Assembly: GCA_964023205.1 (NCBI GenBank)
Contig: OZ026842.1
Coordinates: forward strand, 6,238,408-6,302,407
Length of the DNA stretch: 64,000 bases
Reading direction: 5' to 3'
From: Lutraria lutraria
Taxonomy: Eukaryota; Mollusca; Bivalvia; Venerida; Mactridae
The position numbers and the translations under genes are program-made. Within the stretch, counting starts at the first letter, position 1. Each line of letters starts with the position of its first letter. Positions 12,083-25,100 of this stretch are shown piece by piece. The notes beneath the pieces are model-generated. The model was given only the letters and a program-made list of their open reading frames with translations. It ran no database searches and had not been told where the DNA came from.

Positions 12083-12230
12083 TAAACTGGTTCCCGTTCT
12101 TTGTTGCAGCGCACCAAAGGCTTTGTACAAAGGGGAACCAGTTTACAATAAGCCGTCCCATAAAATGGTTCCCGTTGTCGCTGGCTGTATTTTAGTGCGC
12201 TAGCTGCAACGTGGAACGGGAACCAGTTTA
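12083..12230. mobile_element. Nested aactggttcccgtt MITEs
   Basis: One short element runs from taaactggttcccgttc to ggggaaccagttta at about 12146. It is followed at once by a second unit whose ends read aatggttcccgttg and aacgggaaccagttta (about 12163-12230). Both include a ttgcag/gctgcaa motif near the ends. The same ends bound the 66-bp element at 15948-16013. Confidence 0.65.
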
Positions 12231-12700
12231 GCCGTCATAGGCAAATAACATAATCGAATATGGATAATTTACACTCACTGAGAGTTATAAAAAATGTAAA
12301 TTTGTATAGTTTACTAATAAATTTGGTCGAATTGTCTAAGCAACAGGTTTACAATGCTTTTTATTCTTTTGAGGATAAAATATGTTTTGTATGTCCCCTT
12401 CGTGTTTTCATGTACTGTCAATACCTCTTCATTATTCATTATTTCAGATTATCGACGGAATTATAATTACAAGTACAATGTATGCGTTCATGTTCTTGAA
12501 ATGCATTTTTTTTTCAGTTAAACTTATCACTTTCTGTTTTATTTTAGGTGCGTTGACTAGATAACGGATCTATTCCATGGATGAGCATGCATTTTTAAAT
12601 AATATTTCTGTAACGCTCATAATTAAGTCCATATCATGTCTTTATTTTCTTTTAGGTTCGTCCGAATGTTAAGTGATTTTGTAAGTGAAATATGCCTGCA

Positions 12701-12892
12701 TTAGGCCACAGGAAACTGAAGTTTTATTCATATAACAACAATGGGACTAAAAAAAAAACGAAATCCAAGCCTCATTCATAGACCGCTCTAAACACATAGA
12801 ATGTTTTATATGTATATACAGCGGTCTATAAACGAGGCTCGGGTTGTATTTTATGTTATATGAATAAAACTTAAGGTTTCTGTGCTTAGGCT
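12701..12892. mobile_element. Foldback element, about 190 bp
   Basis: Outer arms: ccacaggaaactgaagttttattcatataac in two parts on the left, mirrored by gttatatgaataaaac and aaggtttctgtg on the right. Inner arms: gcctcattcatagaccgct and agcggtctataaacgaggc. No coding capacity. It is followed by a short tttatttattta microsatellite. Confidence 0.6.
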
Positions 12893-13555
12893 TATTTATT
12901 TATTTATTTATTTAAGAATTTTGACAAAATTGGTGTCTCGTTCCTGTTTTCAATGCAAACATAATGTTAAAATACATGGTGTATATAGCGTCTACTTACT
13001 GCTAAATGCTTTGGTCTCGTTACCGCAGACCAACCTATTTTTTTTCAGGTTGGCCTTACTGTTCATGTCTGTATACACCGTTGATCTATTTTACGAACAA
13101 AAAACTAAACCATATTGTTCTTTTTCAGATATTTTTCTCCATTGTTTGATGAATTCATATTTATTATGGATTATCTTTTTTATGTTACGAATGTGAAATG
13201 CTGTTTGTAGTTAGAATTGCATGAGTATTTAAAAAGCTAAATGCATGTGGCGTGTGATTTCAGATACCTTTAAGTGTTTTGAAATGTTATAATACATGTT
13301 GTTTTAGAATTCGTCCATAGTTATATATCAGTTCACAGGTTTACATAAATATTATGCTATTATACATACAAAACGTTCTTTCATGTATATTTGTTAACAC
13401 ATGTATTATTAAATAAATTGATGATTAACCTTGTCTTAATTGTATTACGTGTTGAGTATTTTATTCTATTATATATGAACGATCATCATCATAAGAGTCA
13501 TTTTTAGAAGCGAAACTCCTATATGTATACACCACTTTTTCTACTTACAACACAG

Positions 13556-14412
13556 TGAAGCCTCATACATCCGCGTTGAAAAATAGTACCACCTGTTGTG
13601 TATGTATACATTGCTGACTTTGCAGTTTTGATCAAAGTTGGAGATATATTGTAGGATTCTTTTGATTTTGAAAGCATGGGAAGTATTTTTGCAGTTTAAA
13701 CTGTAAAACTAACAAGTATAATAATTAAGTATTCATCCACACAAAAGTTCCATTCATAATCTGTCCAGTTAACAAGATTTACTATATGTATACTGGAAAT
13801 AGTTTCATTCACAAAAGTAGTGCCTGAATACTAAATTGTCTCTCAGAGTAGAAAGATTACACTGTGACATATGGTCAGAAGTTCCGTGCAACAGACCAGA
13901 TGGTCTAACTGTATACGGATCAAAGCGCTGAAGGCACTGAATTTGTTCGGGTTTAGTAGTGAATTTCTCACTGTATATCATGACTTTCAGCATTAGAAAA
14001 AAGAAATATTTCTTCCAGGCAAACAGTTAAAAAGTGTAGCTGTTTCTTGGTAATAATTATTGTGGTTAATAGACTCAAAGATGTACTGTGTGTCAATACT
14101 ATGTATACTTGACCTTCAAATTCTATTTCATAATGATGATAACACAGGCCTTTAAATTTTTAAGTATGGTTTTGTCTAACACATTTGAACTTCGCTTCTG
14201 AAAGTACTCTTAGTGCTTTGATTGTTGTTTGGTACGTACACAAGGTTAAGACCATTTTGCAACAGTCGGTCGGGAAACTTTTCCTACATACCGAATAGCT
14301 TCCACTGGACTTCCGCCAACAAAATAAGTTCTAATTTCCATTCAATGGCATAAATACAAATTCAAATATTACGTGCATTCAAGTCAAAATCAGATGGCTA
14401 TGCAAAATCATA
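13556..14412 (+). repeat. Dispersed repeat split by an insertion
   Basis: The left half (13556-13630, acatccgcgttgaaaaatag) and the right half (about 14258-14412, ending tcagatggctatgcaaaatc) match the contiguous copy at 7565-7796. The intervening 630 bp (about 13631-14257) has no counterpart there and is read as an insertion. Confidence 0.55.
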
Positions 14413-15154
14413 AACGAGTAATATAGTCGTAAAAAATCTAAACAATCTTCAACCTCAGAATACTACAATATTTACTATCAGTACGCATATTTCAAGGAAT
14501 TATGAGGTCATAATTGAACAATTTTATGCCGGATGTAGAAAAGCGTAGTTCTTTGGTCTCCATCAAAATTCATGCGCGACCCAATACTTCACTCTACAAA
14601 GAACCGAACAACAGCAAGTTCAAACTGAGATGGTAGAGATATCAAGTGAGTTAAAGTCCCATACGCATATAAACTATTGGTCGTAATAGTTTCTGTTTGT
14701 TCTATAACAGAGGAATCCTGTATATTTTCTTCCCGCGCATACTTAATAGCAAGAAAAAATGTTTCCAAAACCAATATCGTATTTTTTTCAACTTCATTGA
14801 AATAAATACTATTTATAGAACAGCTGTGTTTTACCGCAGTCAAGTTATGCACACGTCGAAAAGCGACGTGACGCGCTCTACATATTTCAAGTTTACAAAA
14901 GCAAAAATCACAGTGAAAAGAGTTTTTAGAAGAAAAAGTGCTCGTTTCGTCGGTAATAATTATCTTGGGATAATATCAGCAATTTTTTTTTGCATATACA
15001 TGTATATTTCTATAGCAAAAGCTAATGGGACTTTAAGATAACACGGTCAACAAATTTGTAACGAAGGACAATTTGTGCGCTCTCCTGCTTTCTGGACGTT
15101 CAGGTAACTTGTAACACGTCATGGAACAACCGGAACCCCTTTGCGTTTATATTA

Positions 15155-15452
15155 AGGAAAGTGCCTCGGACATAATGGGTATTTCCGTTACTGGGTTACA
15201 AAGTTTGGTTATGCGGTCTCCTGTCACTACTTTTTCAACACTATAAGTACTCGTTCTCAAAAGGCATTCTCAGCATTACAGACTTCAAATGTGTTTATTG
15301 TTCCCGATTGATAAAGTGGGAATCAATTTTCCATTGAAAGAAACAGTTTGTTTCCATCCGGATTGATTCCCAGGGTCAGCCATGATGGAAAGAAGTCCGT
15401 GAATAGCAACAATATGGTGGCCTGTCTATCATGTCTGAGGCACTTTTCTTTA
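15155..15452. mobile_element. MITE, about 300 bp
   Basis: The inverted ends are aaagtgcctcggacataat on the left and atcatgtctgaggcactttt on the right. There is no coding capacity. Confidence 0.5.
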
Positions 15453-15756
15453 GACAAAATTAATGGGGAGTTCCGATTGGCAAATCGTCAATAAATACAT
15501 ACATCAGTGTCTTACTCGAAATAATACAATATAGACTCTTTTCAGCGATGTTATATAATGTAGAATCCATGCGCTTTTCATTTTTTTAAATGAAAAACAT
15601 TATTATACACGTTCAAGTGAACTCGATATAAATTTAAGGAAATTCCGTGCAATCGATCTTTTTCGGTATCGATTACATTACCTTGGAAATTTCCTAGTCA
15701 TATCATATACTTCTGATATACTAGTATCGTAATAATTAATGCGTGTTCTATTTACT

Positions 15757-15892
15757 GTTAGAGGGTCTTGTGTTCGAGCCCAGCTTCCGATTATGTGAGA
15801 AAGTAGGATGGGAGTCTAGTACTGGTTCTTCCCAGGAACGATGGTTAGGTGAACTATCCGTCGCATATGAGTCTGGCGTAAAACCCAATGAA
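15757..15892 (+). mobile_element. tRNA-derived SINE, 5'-truncated copy
   Basis: The copy begins inside the head (gagggtcttgtgttcgagcc, B box) and keeps the body gagaaagtaggatgggagtc and ggttcttcccaggaacgatg, ending ggcgtaaaacccaatgaaac. It is homologous to the SINEs at 9770 and 35626. Confidence 0.65.
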
Positions 15893-15947
15893 ACATACAT
15901 GTATATATTAATGCAGAGCAAATTGGCGTAGGAAGGATTAATATGCC

Positions 15948-16013
15948 TAAACTGGTTCCCGTTCCATGTTGCAGTGCACCCGTTGTACACACAAGTCAAC
16001 GGGAACCAGTTTA
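15948..16013. mobile_element. 66-bp MITE with 9-bp target duplication
   Basis: The element starts taaactggttcccgttcc and ends caacgggaaccagttta. The same 9 bases, taatatgcc, flank it at 15939-15947 and 16014-16022. An 8-9 bp duplication fits hAT or Mutator-type mobilisation; the exact class is not decidable here. It ends about 100 bp upstream of the TCTP transcription start. Confidence 0.8.
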
Positions 16014-16069
16014 TAATATGCCTTGTCTATCTTAAAATATAAGGGGAGACTACTTTATCTAATATTTTT

Positions 16070-16124
16070 TTACCAATGCGGTTTTGAACTTTAACATCAA
16101 CGCACAGCTAGCACTTCCTTTTCC
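16070..16124 (+). promoter_or_regulatory. TCTP promoter end and 5'TOP start
   Basis: A pyrimidine run cttccttttcc begins with C at 16114 and is followed by a GC-rich ggtcggg. This is the arrangement of a 5' terminal oligopyrimidine tract, which vertebrate TCTP mRNA is known to carry and which puts translation under mTOR/LARP1 control. A CCAAT-like motif (accaatgcgg) lies at about 16073-16082. The start at 16114 gives a 78-nt 5'UTR before the ATG at 16192. The exact start site is inferred. Confidence 0.6.
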
Positions 16125-16191
16125 GGTCGGGTCTGGTACTACAAGAGATTGTTTGAAAGAACACCTCAACAATCTGAACTAATCGGCCAAA

Positions 16192-19100
16192 ATGATTGTC
16201 TTTAGGGATCTGGTTACAGGTATATATGTACAATGGTTGTTTATACTTGAAATCTATTTATATTTGAAGTGATAACTTGTAAGAACCTCCGTTAAAATCG
16301 GCAAGTCCGGTGAACGCGAATTTGATGTTTACATTAGTCCCAATATTGACAGTTTAACACTTCCGTCTAGGTCAGCTACTCGGTCAATCTCGACTGACTT
16401 CTGAAGATATGTGGATGTAAATATTTCTGTAATTGATGTTGAAATGTTACTGTATTAGTAAGAAACATAATATTACTAAGAAACATAAAAGGATATGTCA
16501 CCGATGAGTTATAACGTCATTTCATGATTTCAACAAATAGATTAGTACAGTTGTCAGTACTCGAACAGCCTTGATAGTATCGCTCACTGGGTACCAGAAC
16601 GGTGATAGGATTGTGTATTTGGCTGTTTTGATTTGCATTTTATTTAAAATATACGAATAAAATCACCGAATTATGGGATTGTCTCTTTATTTTTGGAGCT
16701 GGTCAAATGGTACCCATGTAAAACATTGATTCAATGGCCATTTGTTTACACTGACCCCACAAAAAATGAAGAATTCCAGATCAAATACTGATTTAATAAG
16801 CCAATGTCCAGTGTCCGATCTAGGATTTAGAAAGTAGGGGGGCGTGTTTATATTAACATCAGAAAACTCATCGGATCTCGATGCATCGATACCCACACAG
16901 GTGTCAATCGGTGCCTGTTCAAAATCAGTTTTTATCCAAATTCAAGAAAGTTTTACATTTTGGGTTACTTCACGTATTGAAAAAGTCGGTAATTCTCCTT
17001 TTTGACGAATGTGACATTGTCATTGACTCATTATCAAAGATCTTGATCATCTGCTTTATAGCGAGGTTTAATGCTTAGCGTGGTTTAAGTAACTTGTATA
17101 TCCTCTATTCTCACAACTTCGTGCCTTACCCCAAGTTCGTGCACGAGGCTATAACTGATTTTAGTGATGAATGACATATAGTTTCCCGTGTCCAAGTTTA
17201 TGCCAGTTGTAGATGAAGAAATATTGCTGTGCGAAAGAAGTGATAAATGCGTAAAACTTTCTAAACAGAAATTCAACTTTTAAGAAGTTCACATTTCCAA
17301 TTTATTTGACACTCGCTGACTTTATCTTCGTTGCTATATTTTACTACTAATCTTATCAAGTGTCTAAGTGTTTATTCTTAAAGAGCATACCCAATACTTA
17401 CAATTAATGATAAAATATAATTAGATAATAGCAGCGCGGCATCCGCATGACGTCATCAGTTTATGAGCACGAAGTTGTGAGAAAGCTTCCAGATGATCAA
17501 GATGGTCAAGGTCATGTTTATTTTGAGGCGAGCAATGCATGTTTATTAGCTGTTTTGTTACATTTCGTTACATGTAGAGAAAATTAACTTGTAAGTTGAT
17601 ATTTTATGGAGATCTTGTTCAACCACGGTAGTATCATATGCGCATGCGCAGACTACGAATATTAACGGGCACAAACTTATGAGTGTAGTGGCTAATCATT
17701 AAAAAACGAAACGGCTATTCGAGAAATTTTATTCAAAAACTAGTATTTGTTATTTGGCACGTCAATTAGGCCTAAATTAAAAATATGTTTGTTTGCCCTT
17801 TACCGACCCTGAAGATTAGTAGAGGGTCGGTAGGTAGGAAAAATGTTCTATTTTATTTCTGAATTTGACCTTTACCTAGCATGAAATTACACTTCTACCT
17901 AGCATTCTGTATTTATTTTATGTTTTCTGCAACCTTACAACCAGATATTGTGTGCTTTAATCAACCATAAACATGTACCAGTGTTTTTTCTCTCTTCATT
18001 GGGAAGAGGCTTTAGTCTGTTGATTTTGGGAAGAATTATCGCTAAAATTGCTGATTTGGGAAATAAAATAGCTAGTGTAAGTTTGGTTTTTTGGGAAAAC
18101 TGCATGATTTTAAAGGAATTTTCAATTGGGATTAATGGGCCTCTGTTATAGAAGGTGAAAAACCACTGTGTACTCAGTGTTTTCATTTATTACTTCAAAT
18201 GATACTTGTCTACTTTTAATGTTAACATGTATATTTTCCCAAGTATAAAAATAAAGTTCTCCCAGATTTTGCAATAAAATGTTTTGAGTCGGCATGATTT
18301 TTTTGGGTCGGTCAGTAAAGGGCAAACAAACTTAATTTTAATTTAAGCCTTAGATATCTCCACATTTGAATAAAAATATTGGCAAAAAATATCAACGGTA
18401 ACAATGTATGATGGTAAAAGAAAAATATTATGCAATAATTTTCGTTCGCACATGGTTTCGATTCGTATTATGGGCAGATATCACGCAACTGGAATGAAAA
18501 TACAGCTTTATCGTAAAATGTCATGTAGAATAGGCAACCATCTGAATGATAACATTTCTACTTTCGATTTCATGTTGCCTATTAAAGCTAGTAGATCTTA
18601 AATAAATCGTCATTCCACGATTATGACGAATATCCTAAGGTAGTATGTCTCGCATCCGCTTACTGAGTATGGGGGATTTTGACAGGAATGTCACGCGCCC
18701 GATCATTTAAAATGGGGGATTTTCAAAAAAATAGCGTGAATCGTTCATTCTAGATCGGACACTGATGTCATATCAGGGTGTCTAGTCTGACCTGACTTTT
18801 AAATAAAATAGCACCTACGAAACATTCCTGGGAATCAGAAGTGGCCAGGAAAACCCATTCTATTATTAACTGTATGATCACTCCAGAGTGCATAATCTGT
18901 TTATTTACTTCATTCAAATTTGATGTGTTGGCGTTGAGCTGTGAAAACTCTGCCTTTTTAGCTCACCAGAGCACTTAAGTGCTCAACGTGAGCTATTGTG
19001 ATCGCGTGTTGTCCGTCGTCAAGGACTTATATACATACATACATACATACATAAAATAGCTCAAATGATACTGTTAGACGATCCCACAATGCATTGCTAT

Positions 19101-22100
19101 ATACTTGGGGATGTGCGACAGCTGTAATCGGGCTTTACAAACTTGATTATATACTTAATAAATAGGGCAATCTGACTAAAGTATTCGATCTTCCTTACGG
19201 CAAGATCTGATGACGGCCTATACCAGTTTCTATTTTCAAAAGTCGGAATTTCCATGATCACTATTTATATCTATTTATAATTCAGCCAATCGTATAACTC
19301 GTTTCATCGGTACTTTGGCCGAATGAACTTTCTACCTGATGATGTTATTTAAACGTTAGTAAACATTAAATTACGTATAACATATTTGTCTGCAACCACT
19401 TTTTGATTTTTTTAGTAATTCTGATCGATTCGGCCTTGGTAGTATAGAAAATTTAATAAACACGCATGTCACATGGGCGCTATCATTACATTTAGTTGCG
19501 TAAGAATAGGTGTTCGTGATAACTACAAGTCAAATATTGTTTTTTACTGCGGTTAAAAATAGAATCAGATCACTTTCAGAATTATGAAAGTAAGGCGCTG
19601 ATTGGCTAGTGGAAAAGGTCACCTGAGGTGACCTTCTATAGGTCGTCTTCAGATCCTCATAGCGTAGCGGGTTTAAGGATATGATTTTAATCAGATTGTA
19701 AATAGGGCTGTGTATTGTCAGTCCACTTGCGAGACGAACCGGTTCGCAAAACAGCAATGAAATACGCAGATCAGTATGCGAACCTTCTGAGCTTTATATC
19801 AATAAAGCATTTTGTATTATTTACTTGCTCCTACCTATTTATCAATGTACATGTACACAAAAAAAACATAAAGTAGCAACCACAGATAAGCCAATATAGG
19901 CAATATTACCTTTGGAATATGCAAAAAATTAGTGGGTGGTAGTCTTCAAATATTTATTTCACCCATTTATACTATGCACTGTGAAGGTATACAGACCTAA
20001 GTACCTTCTCGGCAATTCGCATCGCGTCATGTAGGGTTGCGTCACAAAAAAGTGGCTCCAACTTTTTTCAAGCCAGTGTGGGCCCTGTGTTCTGTGCAAT
20101 GGATCGAGAATCAGAAATTTTACTCATCCATGGGGCAAGCAGAAATGATTTTTTTGGTCGCCCGAAAATTTTTAGCTCCCCTGATTCATCAGGTGAGCTT
20201 TTAGGATCGGTGAATGTCTGTCGTCCGTCCACAATTAGTTTTTATTACACTCTAGCAACCGCAACTCTTTACGAATCTTGATTAAACTTGCTCACAATGT
20301 ATATGGCCACAATGTCTCGGCTAAGTTCGATTATGGGCAAAATCTGATTATAACTTCTAGAGTTATGGGCCCTTGAATTACAAAATTTGCTATATTTAGC
20401 TTGTTTACACTCTAGCGCCTTCATTTATTCACCAATCCTGATCATATTTTCAGTAAATGTGTATTACCAAAAGATCTTGGACAAGTTCGATTATGGGCAA
20501 TATCGGACCAGAACTTCAAGAGTTATGGGCCCTTGACTTAGAAAATTTACTATATTTGAGTTTGTTTACACTCTAGCATATTCATTTATTCACCAATCCT
20601 AATCATATTTACAATGAATGTGTATGACCTTATGGTTTTGGACATGTTAAGTTATGGGTGGAATCGGACCACAACTTCAAGAGTTATGGACCCTTGGATT
20701 AGAAAATTTGCTACGTTTTAGCTTGTTTAACAGTATTATACCTTCATTGTTGGTTTTGATCTCAAAATCTACGTAAAAATTAGCTTTACGAGATGGAAAC
20801 TATATTACCTGGTCATTGATTATTGGCCTTGGTTCTCAGGTGAGCGATAAAGGGCCAATGTGGCCCTCTTGTTTAACTTGCCAGGGCAATCGGGCGAGTG
20901 CAAATTTCGAAGGCTGTCTGCGGGCACTGGGCAAAGGATTTGTCGGACATGTGGGCTCTGCCTTTGACCCTGCAGGAGACCTGCACTGCCCAGACCCCTG
21001 GCTAATTTTCAGGAGTGAGGATCTTGTCCTGTTACAACCCCTGATAGGCTCGTTCTGGAAAATTTAAAGTCTTCTAGACAGAAACTACATTGCCCATACC
21101 TTGGATATTCGGTGTGTAGCATTGTTAAGTAGACCTCTACCAAGTTTTCAAGTTGTGGCCCCCGGGTTTACTTGATTTTACTAAGGCTTATATATGAAAA
21201 CCAAAAAAATCGTTTCAGAAACTACTGTGTTAGAGCTTAGATATTTCGGATGTGGCATTGTCTAGTAGACCTCTGCCAAGTTTGTTGAAATGATGGCCCT
21301 GGGTTCCAGATTGGCCCTGCCCTGGGGTCACTTCATTTATGTAGGCCTGGCTCATATATAGCAAAAAGGTGAAAAAAATTCTTCTAAAGCCTTTTTTTCC
21401 TTGTGAGCGATACAGGGCCATCATGGCCCTATTGTTCTTAAAAACTCTTGTTCTGAATCTTTAAAATGCTTACCAGTGGTTGCTATTACATTGTAAAAGA
21501 AGGAACTACTGATTATTGCAGGTGATGAGCTGTTCAGTGATGCTTACCCAGTGAAAAATTTTAAGATGGATTGTGAAGATGATGATTGTGATGATGAAAC
21601 ATTTGTTGTTTCTTGTGAAGCTAAGGTTTGTTATTCAATATTGTGTATTTAATTGCTTAGAAAATAACGCAGCAGCAGGACCAAGTTAATTCTTAATTTC
21701 TATGTAGTTCTCATACCACTTGGAAAATCATATGAATAGCAACCACCACTGAATTTCAATCTGATTTGTATCAGAGTTGTTTGTATTCTGCTAAGTAATT
21801 CCATCACAAAACAGTTTAGTTTTTTTTAATATCTTAATAAATAAAAAAGTTATGAAGTTTGAAAGTTTATAAAATAAGGTGTTTTTCTGGAATTTTTTTT
21901 GCCTGATTTTACATAGATCAAATATTAACTCTCGGATTCGAATCTAGTTAAAAAATACTTCAAAATGTCACAAAGTGACGGGTGAGCTTTTCTGATCAGT
22001 CTCCGTTGTGCGTCGTCAAACTGTATGTCAAAAACTAGGTCACCAGTGCCAAATAAGTGAAAACCTTGAGAACACTTTAGAAATCACTGTTTTGATTGGA

Positions 22101-25100
22101 TCTACATGAAACTTTGTCAGAATGTTTATTTTAATATGTAGGTCGAGTCTGATAATGGGTCATTTCCGGTCAAAAACTAGGTCACAAGGGCAAATTGCTG
22201 GAAAACCTTGTGCACACTCTAGAAGTCATTGTTTTGATTGGATGATCATGAAACCTTGTCAGAATGTTTGTCTTTATAATATCTTGGACGAGTTCGAACA
22301 TGGGTCAAAAACCAGCAGGCACGCACGAGTATCGCCTCTGGGTAACAGAAGTCAAGTGTGAAGCATCAGATGATACAGGGTGTCTATCGTTAGGAGCTTA
22401 CTTGCAAAAGGAAAGCATTTCGTGACGCTTGATGCTGCACAGTTTTTACATGTAAATATTAAAAAATGGGAATGTGCCATGGGCGCATCAGGTGCAAAAG
22501 ATGATGTGACATTTTGCAGGGCTCTCCTTTGAATTTTGACTCTCGAAATTTGCAAAATAAGGATTTTTGCTCTTGAGAATTGGAACCAAAGGGTCAAATT
22601 TGCTACTACATAGGTAGGAAATTTTGTTGGCTCCTTAAGTTTCTATCAGCTGCCAGTGATTTTTTTCCAAAATTTTCTCTACCCATGCCCATCAAAAGGG
22701 GAAATTTAGCGCAACAAATTTCAAAATGGGAATATATAATAACATTTATTTCTATGGAATTTGTGATTATTTAGTTGTTTAAATCATAAATATTACTATA
22801 CTGTAATTGGTGACAATGGCGAGAAAACTTGTATTTTTCTTCTTTTTACATGATCATGTGGAAAACACTTCTTGTTAGGGGAAAATTCTGGCCATTTTGG
22901 GGGGAAAATGAAGGAAATTTTACTAGGGGAAACTGCCCATATTCAGCAGTAAATATAGCGAAAAAAAATCACTGCAGCTAAGAGTCAATTTGACCCCCAA
23001 AATTTTGAAGGCTAGGAAGCACCCTGAATTTGAATTTTAATGTACTGTGGCACATGCCTCTGCGGATCACTGTTTCCAATTGATACATTTTGGGGAAGTG
23101 AGTCTGCTTTCAGGCCTTGAATATTTTTCTGACTCCAATGGTTTTGAAAGAAAAATACTGGATGCTAAAAATAAAATGCTCCATGCTCCAATAATGTATG
23201 ATGTTACTGGTTGTGATGATGTCAAATTAACTGATGATGCTAACAATGTCGTACACTTTTCTTTTTTTTCAGATGGAAAAGGTTATGGTAGGTGGAGGTA
23301 TAAGTGCTGATCTAATTGGTGGAAATCCAAGTCAAGAAGAACAGTGCGATGACTTAGATGATTCTGCACAATGTAAACAAGATCTAAATCTTGTCAACAA
23401 TTTTGGTATTAAGGATCAGTCGGATTTTTTTACGTCCAAGAAAGCTCTTGCAAGCTATGTAAAGAAATGGATAAAGAAGTTAGAATCTTCACTAAGTATT
23501 TTATTTTTGGAAGTTATTTAAAAGTAACATCATTAGTGATGTGGTCTTAAGTGGATAGGAAGGTAGAAGATGGAGGTCACATGGATTTTCAACATAAAAA
23601 CCTTATCCAATCAATAGTCAGTAGAAGATTCGGCCTTAAGCTTTGGTTTTGAGTCAATGTCTTGCTACCCAGTTTACATTGAGAGTACATCTATCGGGTA
23701 TATATCTTGTCAGTCTGTCCAACCAACTACTAGGGAATGATTTGGCCTAAGGTCCTCAGACTTAAATTTGGTCATATTCCAGATGGAAAATAGTATCTTT
23801 TTAGCTCACCTGTTTGATCAGGTGAGCTTTAGGATCAATGAATGTCCCATGAATCCCTGAGTTGGTGGTTACAACAGGAAACAAAGATTTTTCCTATTGT
23901 TGGCGAACTATCTGAGACTCTCTTGTATCTTATTTGTAGCGTTCCTGCAAAGATTGAAGATGAAAATAAACGAGAAAAATTTAAGAAGGACTGTGGAAAA
24001 AAGTTGAAAGCCTTCATAGACTTATGGCAATCCGAAAGTGATGTTTCAATTTATACAGGTAAAAATATTTTATTAAGTTCTGCTTTAGAAAGTAATGTTG
24101 TTTGTTAGTCCCCTGCAGCATAGTTCTCACTTGGATTTCAAAGTTGCAGTCCCAGGACTCCAATGACTTATAAAGTTGCAGTCCTAATTTGATTCGCGAT
24201 AAGTGCGAAAAAAACTGCACAAATTCTCAGCATTAGGCCTAAATTAAAAGATTTTTTGTTAGCCGCTTCCGGCCAACCCGACAAAAATCTGCCGGTCCAA
24301 AAAAATTTTTTAATAAAGAATTAATGCATTTTTTTTTTATTACTTCTGTGTAATATTTCTAAGTCAAATGCCATTTGGTTTCTTCGACACACATGCTTAC
24401 AGTTGTATTTTTGACATCCTTTATTCCGTCAACAATCCATAAGCATGTGATTGGCGATGTCGCCTCTTTACTCTTAACATTATACTAATTTCTCGCCAAT
24501 AACAGCGGTATCACACATTATTTAATTGCGCTGTTGTGGACAAATTATTACCTGATAAGTGTGAAAAATTAGCGTTTACACAATTATAATCAACAAGTGT
24601 TCAGAACTTAATAGTACGGAGTTGTTTCATGTATTGTAAGTTTTGTAGAGATAGGAAATTTAAGAATATCATGGCAGTAGCAGGGTCCTTTAACTGCTTT
24701 TTGGGGAAGGCGGGGCACTCAGGTTGGAGAATTTCACATCATTTTTTTGGTTCTTATAAACCTGCACTGAATATTTAAAGGTTAAAATAGCAATATTGTT
24801 ATCAATATAATTTATATCAATATACAATTATTCATCCTCATAAAAACCTCGAGTCAGATTCAATGTCGGACGTCTGGCAAGACATTGCTGTAATTTTTTT
24901 TCAAATGGGCAGAAAAACACAATTGTTCTGGAGGGGAATTTTTATTTAAATAGGGGGGAAAAATATATTATTTTAGGTAGTAATGGGGACAAAATTCAGC
25001 CCCCAAAAGGGCCCTGAATAGATACTGCAAATGTCATAAACTGCTTTGGAAGAAAATCTCACAAAATTTGGAAATATCTCACTGATTTAGCTTTAACGGG

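Larger units (their letters stand above)
11628..16113. other. Region between BRICHOS stop and TCTP start
   Basis: About 4.5 kb that includes the BRICHOS 3'UTR (end not fixed) and the TCTP promoter. No coding exon was recognised. The rest is repeats: elements at 12083-12230, 12701-12892, 13556-14412, about 14864-15040, 15155-15452, 15757-15892 and 15948-16013. A TTTA microsatellite lies at 12893-12914. Confidence 0.55.

Noticed and set aside
20816..21067. 83-codon open frame
   Set aside because: It lies across the end of an AGCTCACC-type interspersed repeat and has no protein family features.
22122..22774. Short frames in TCTP intron 2
   Set aside because: They overlap interspersed repeats that recur at 33.8 kb and elsewhere, and lack splice context.
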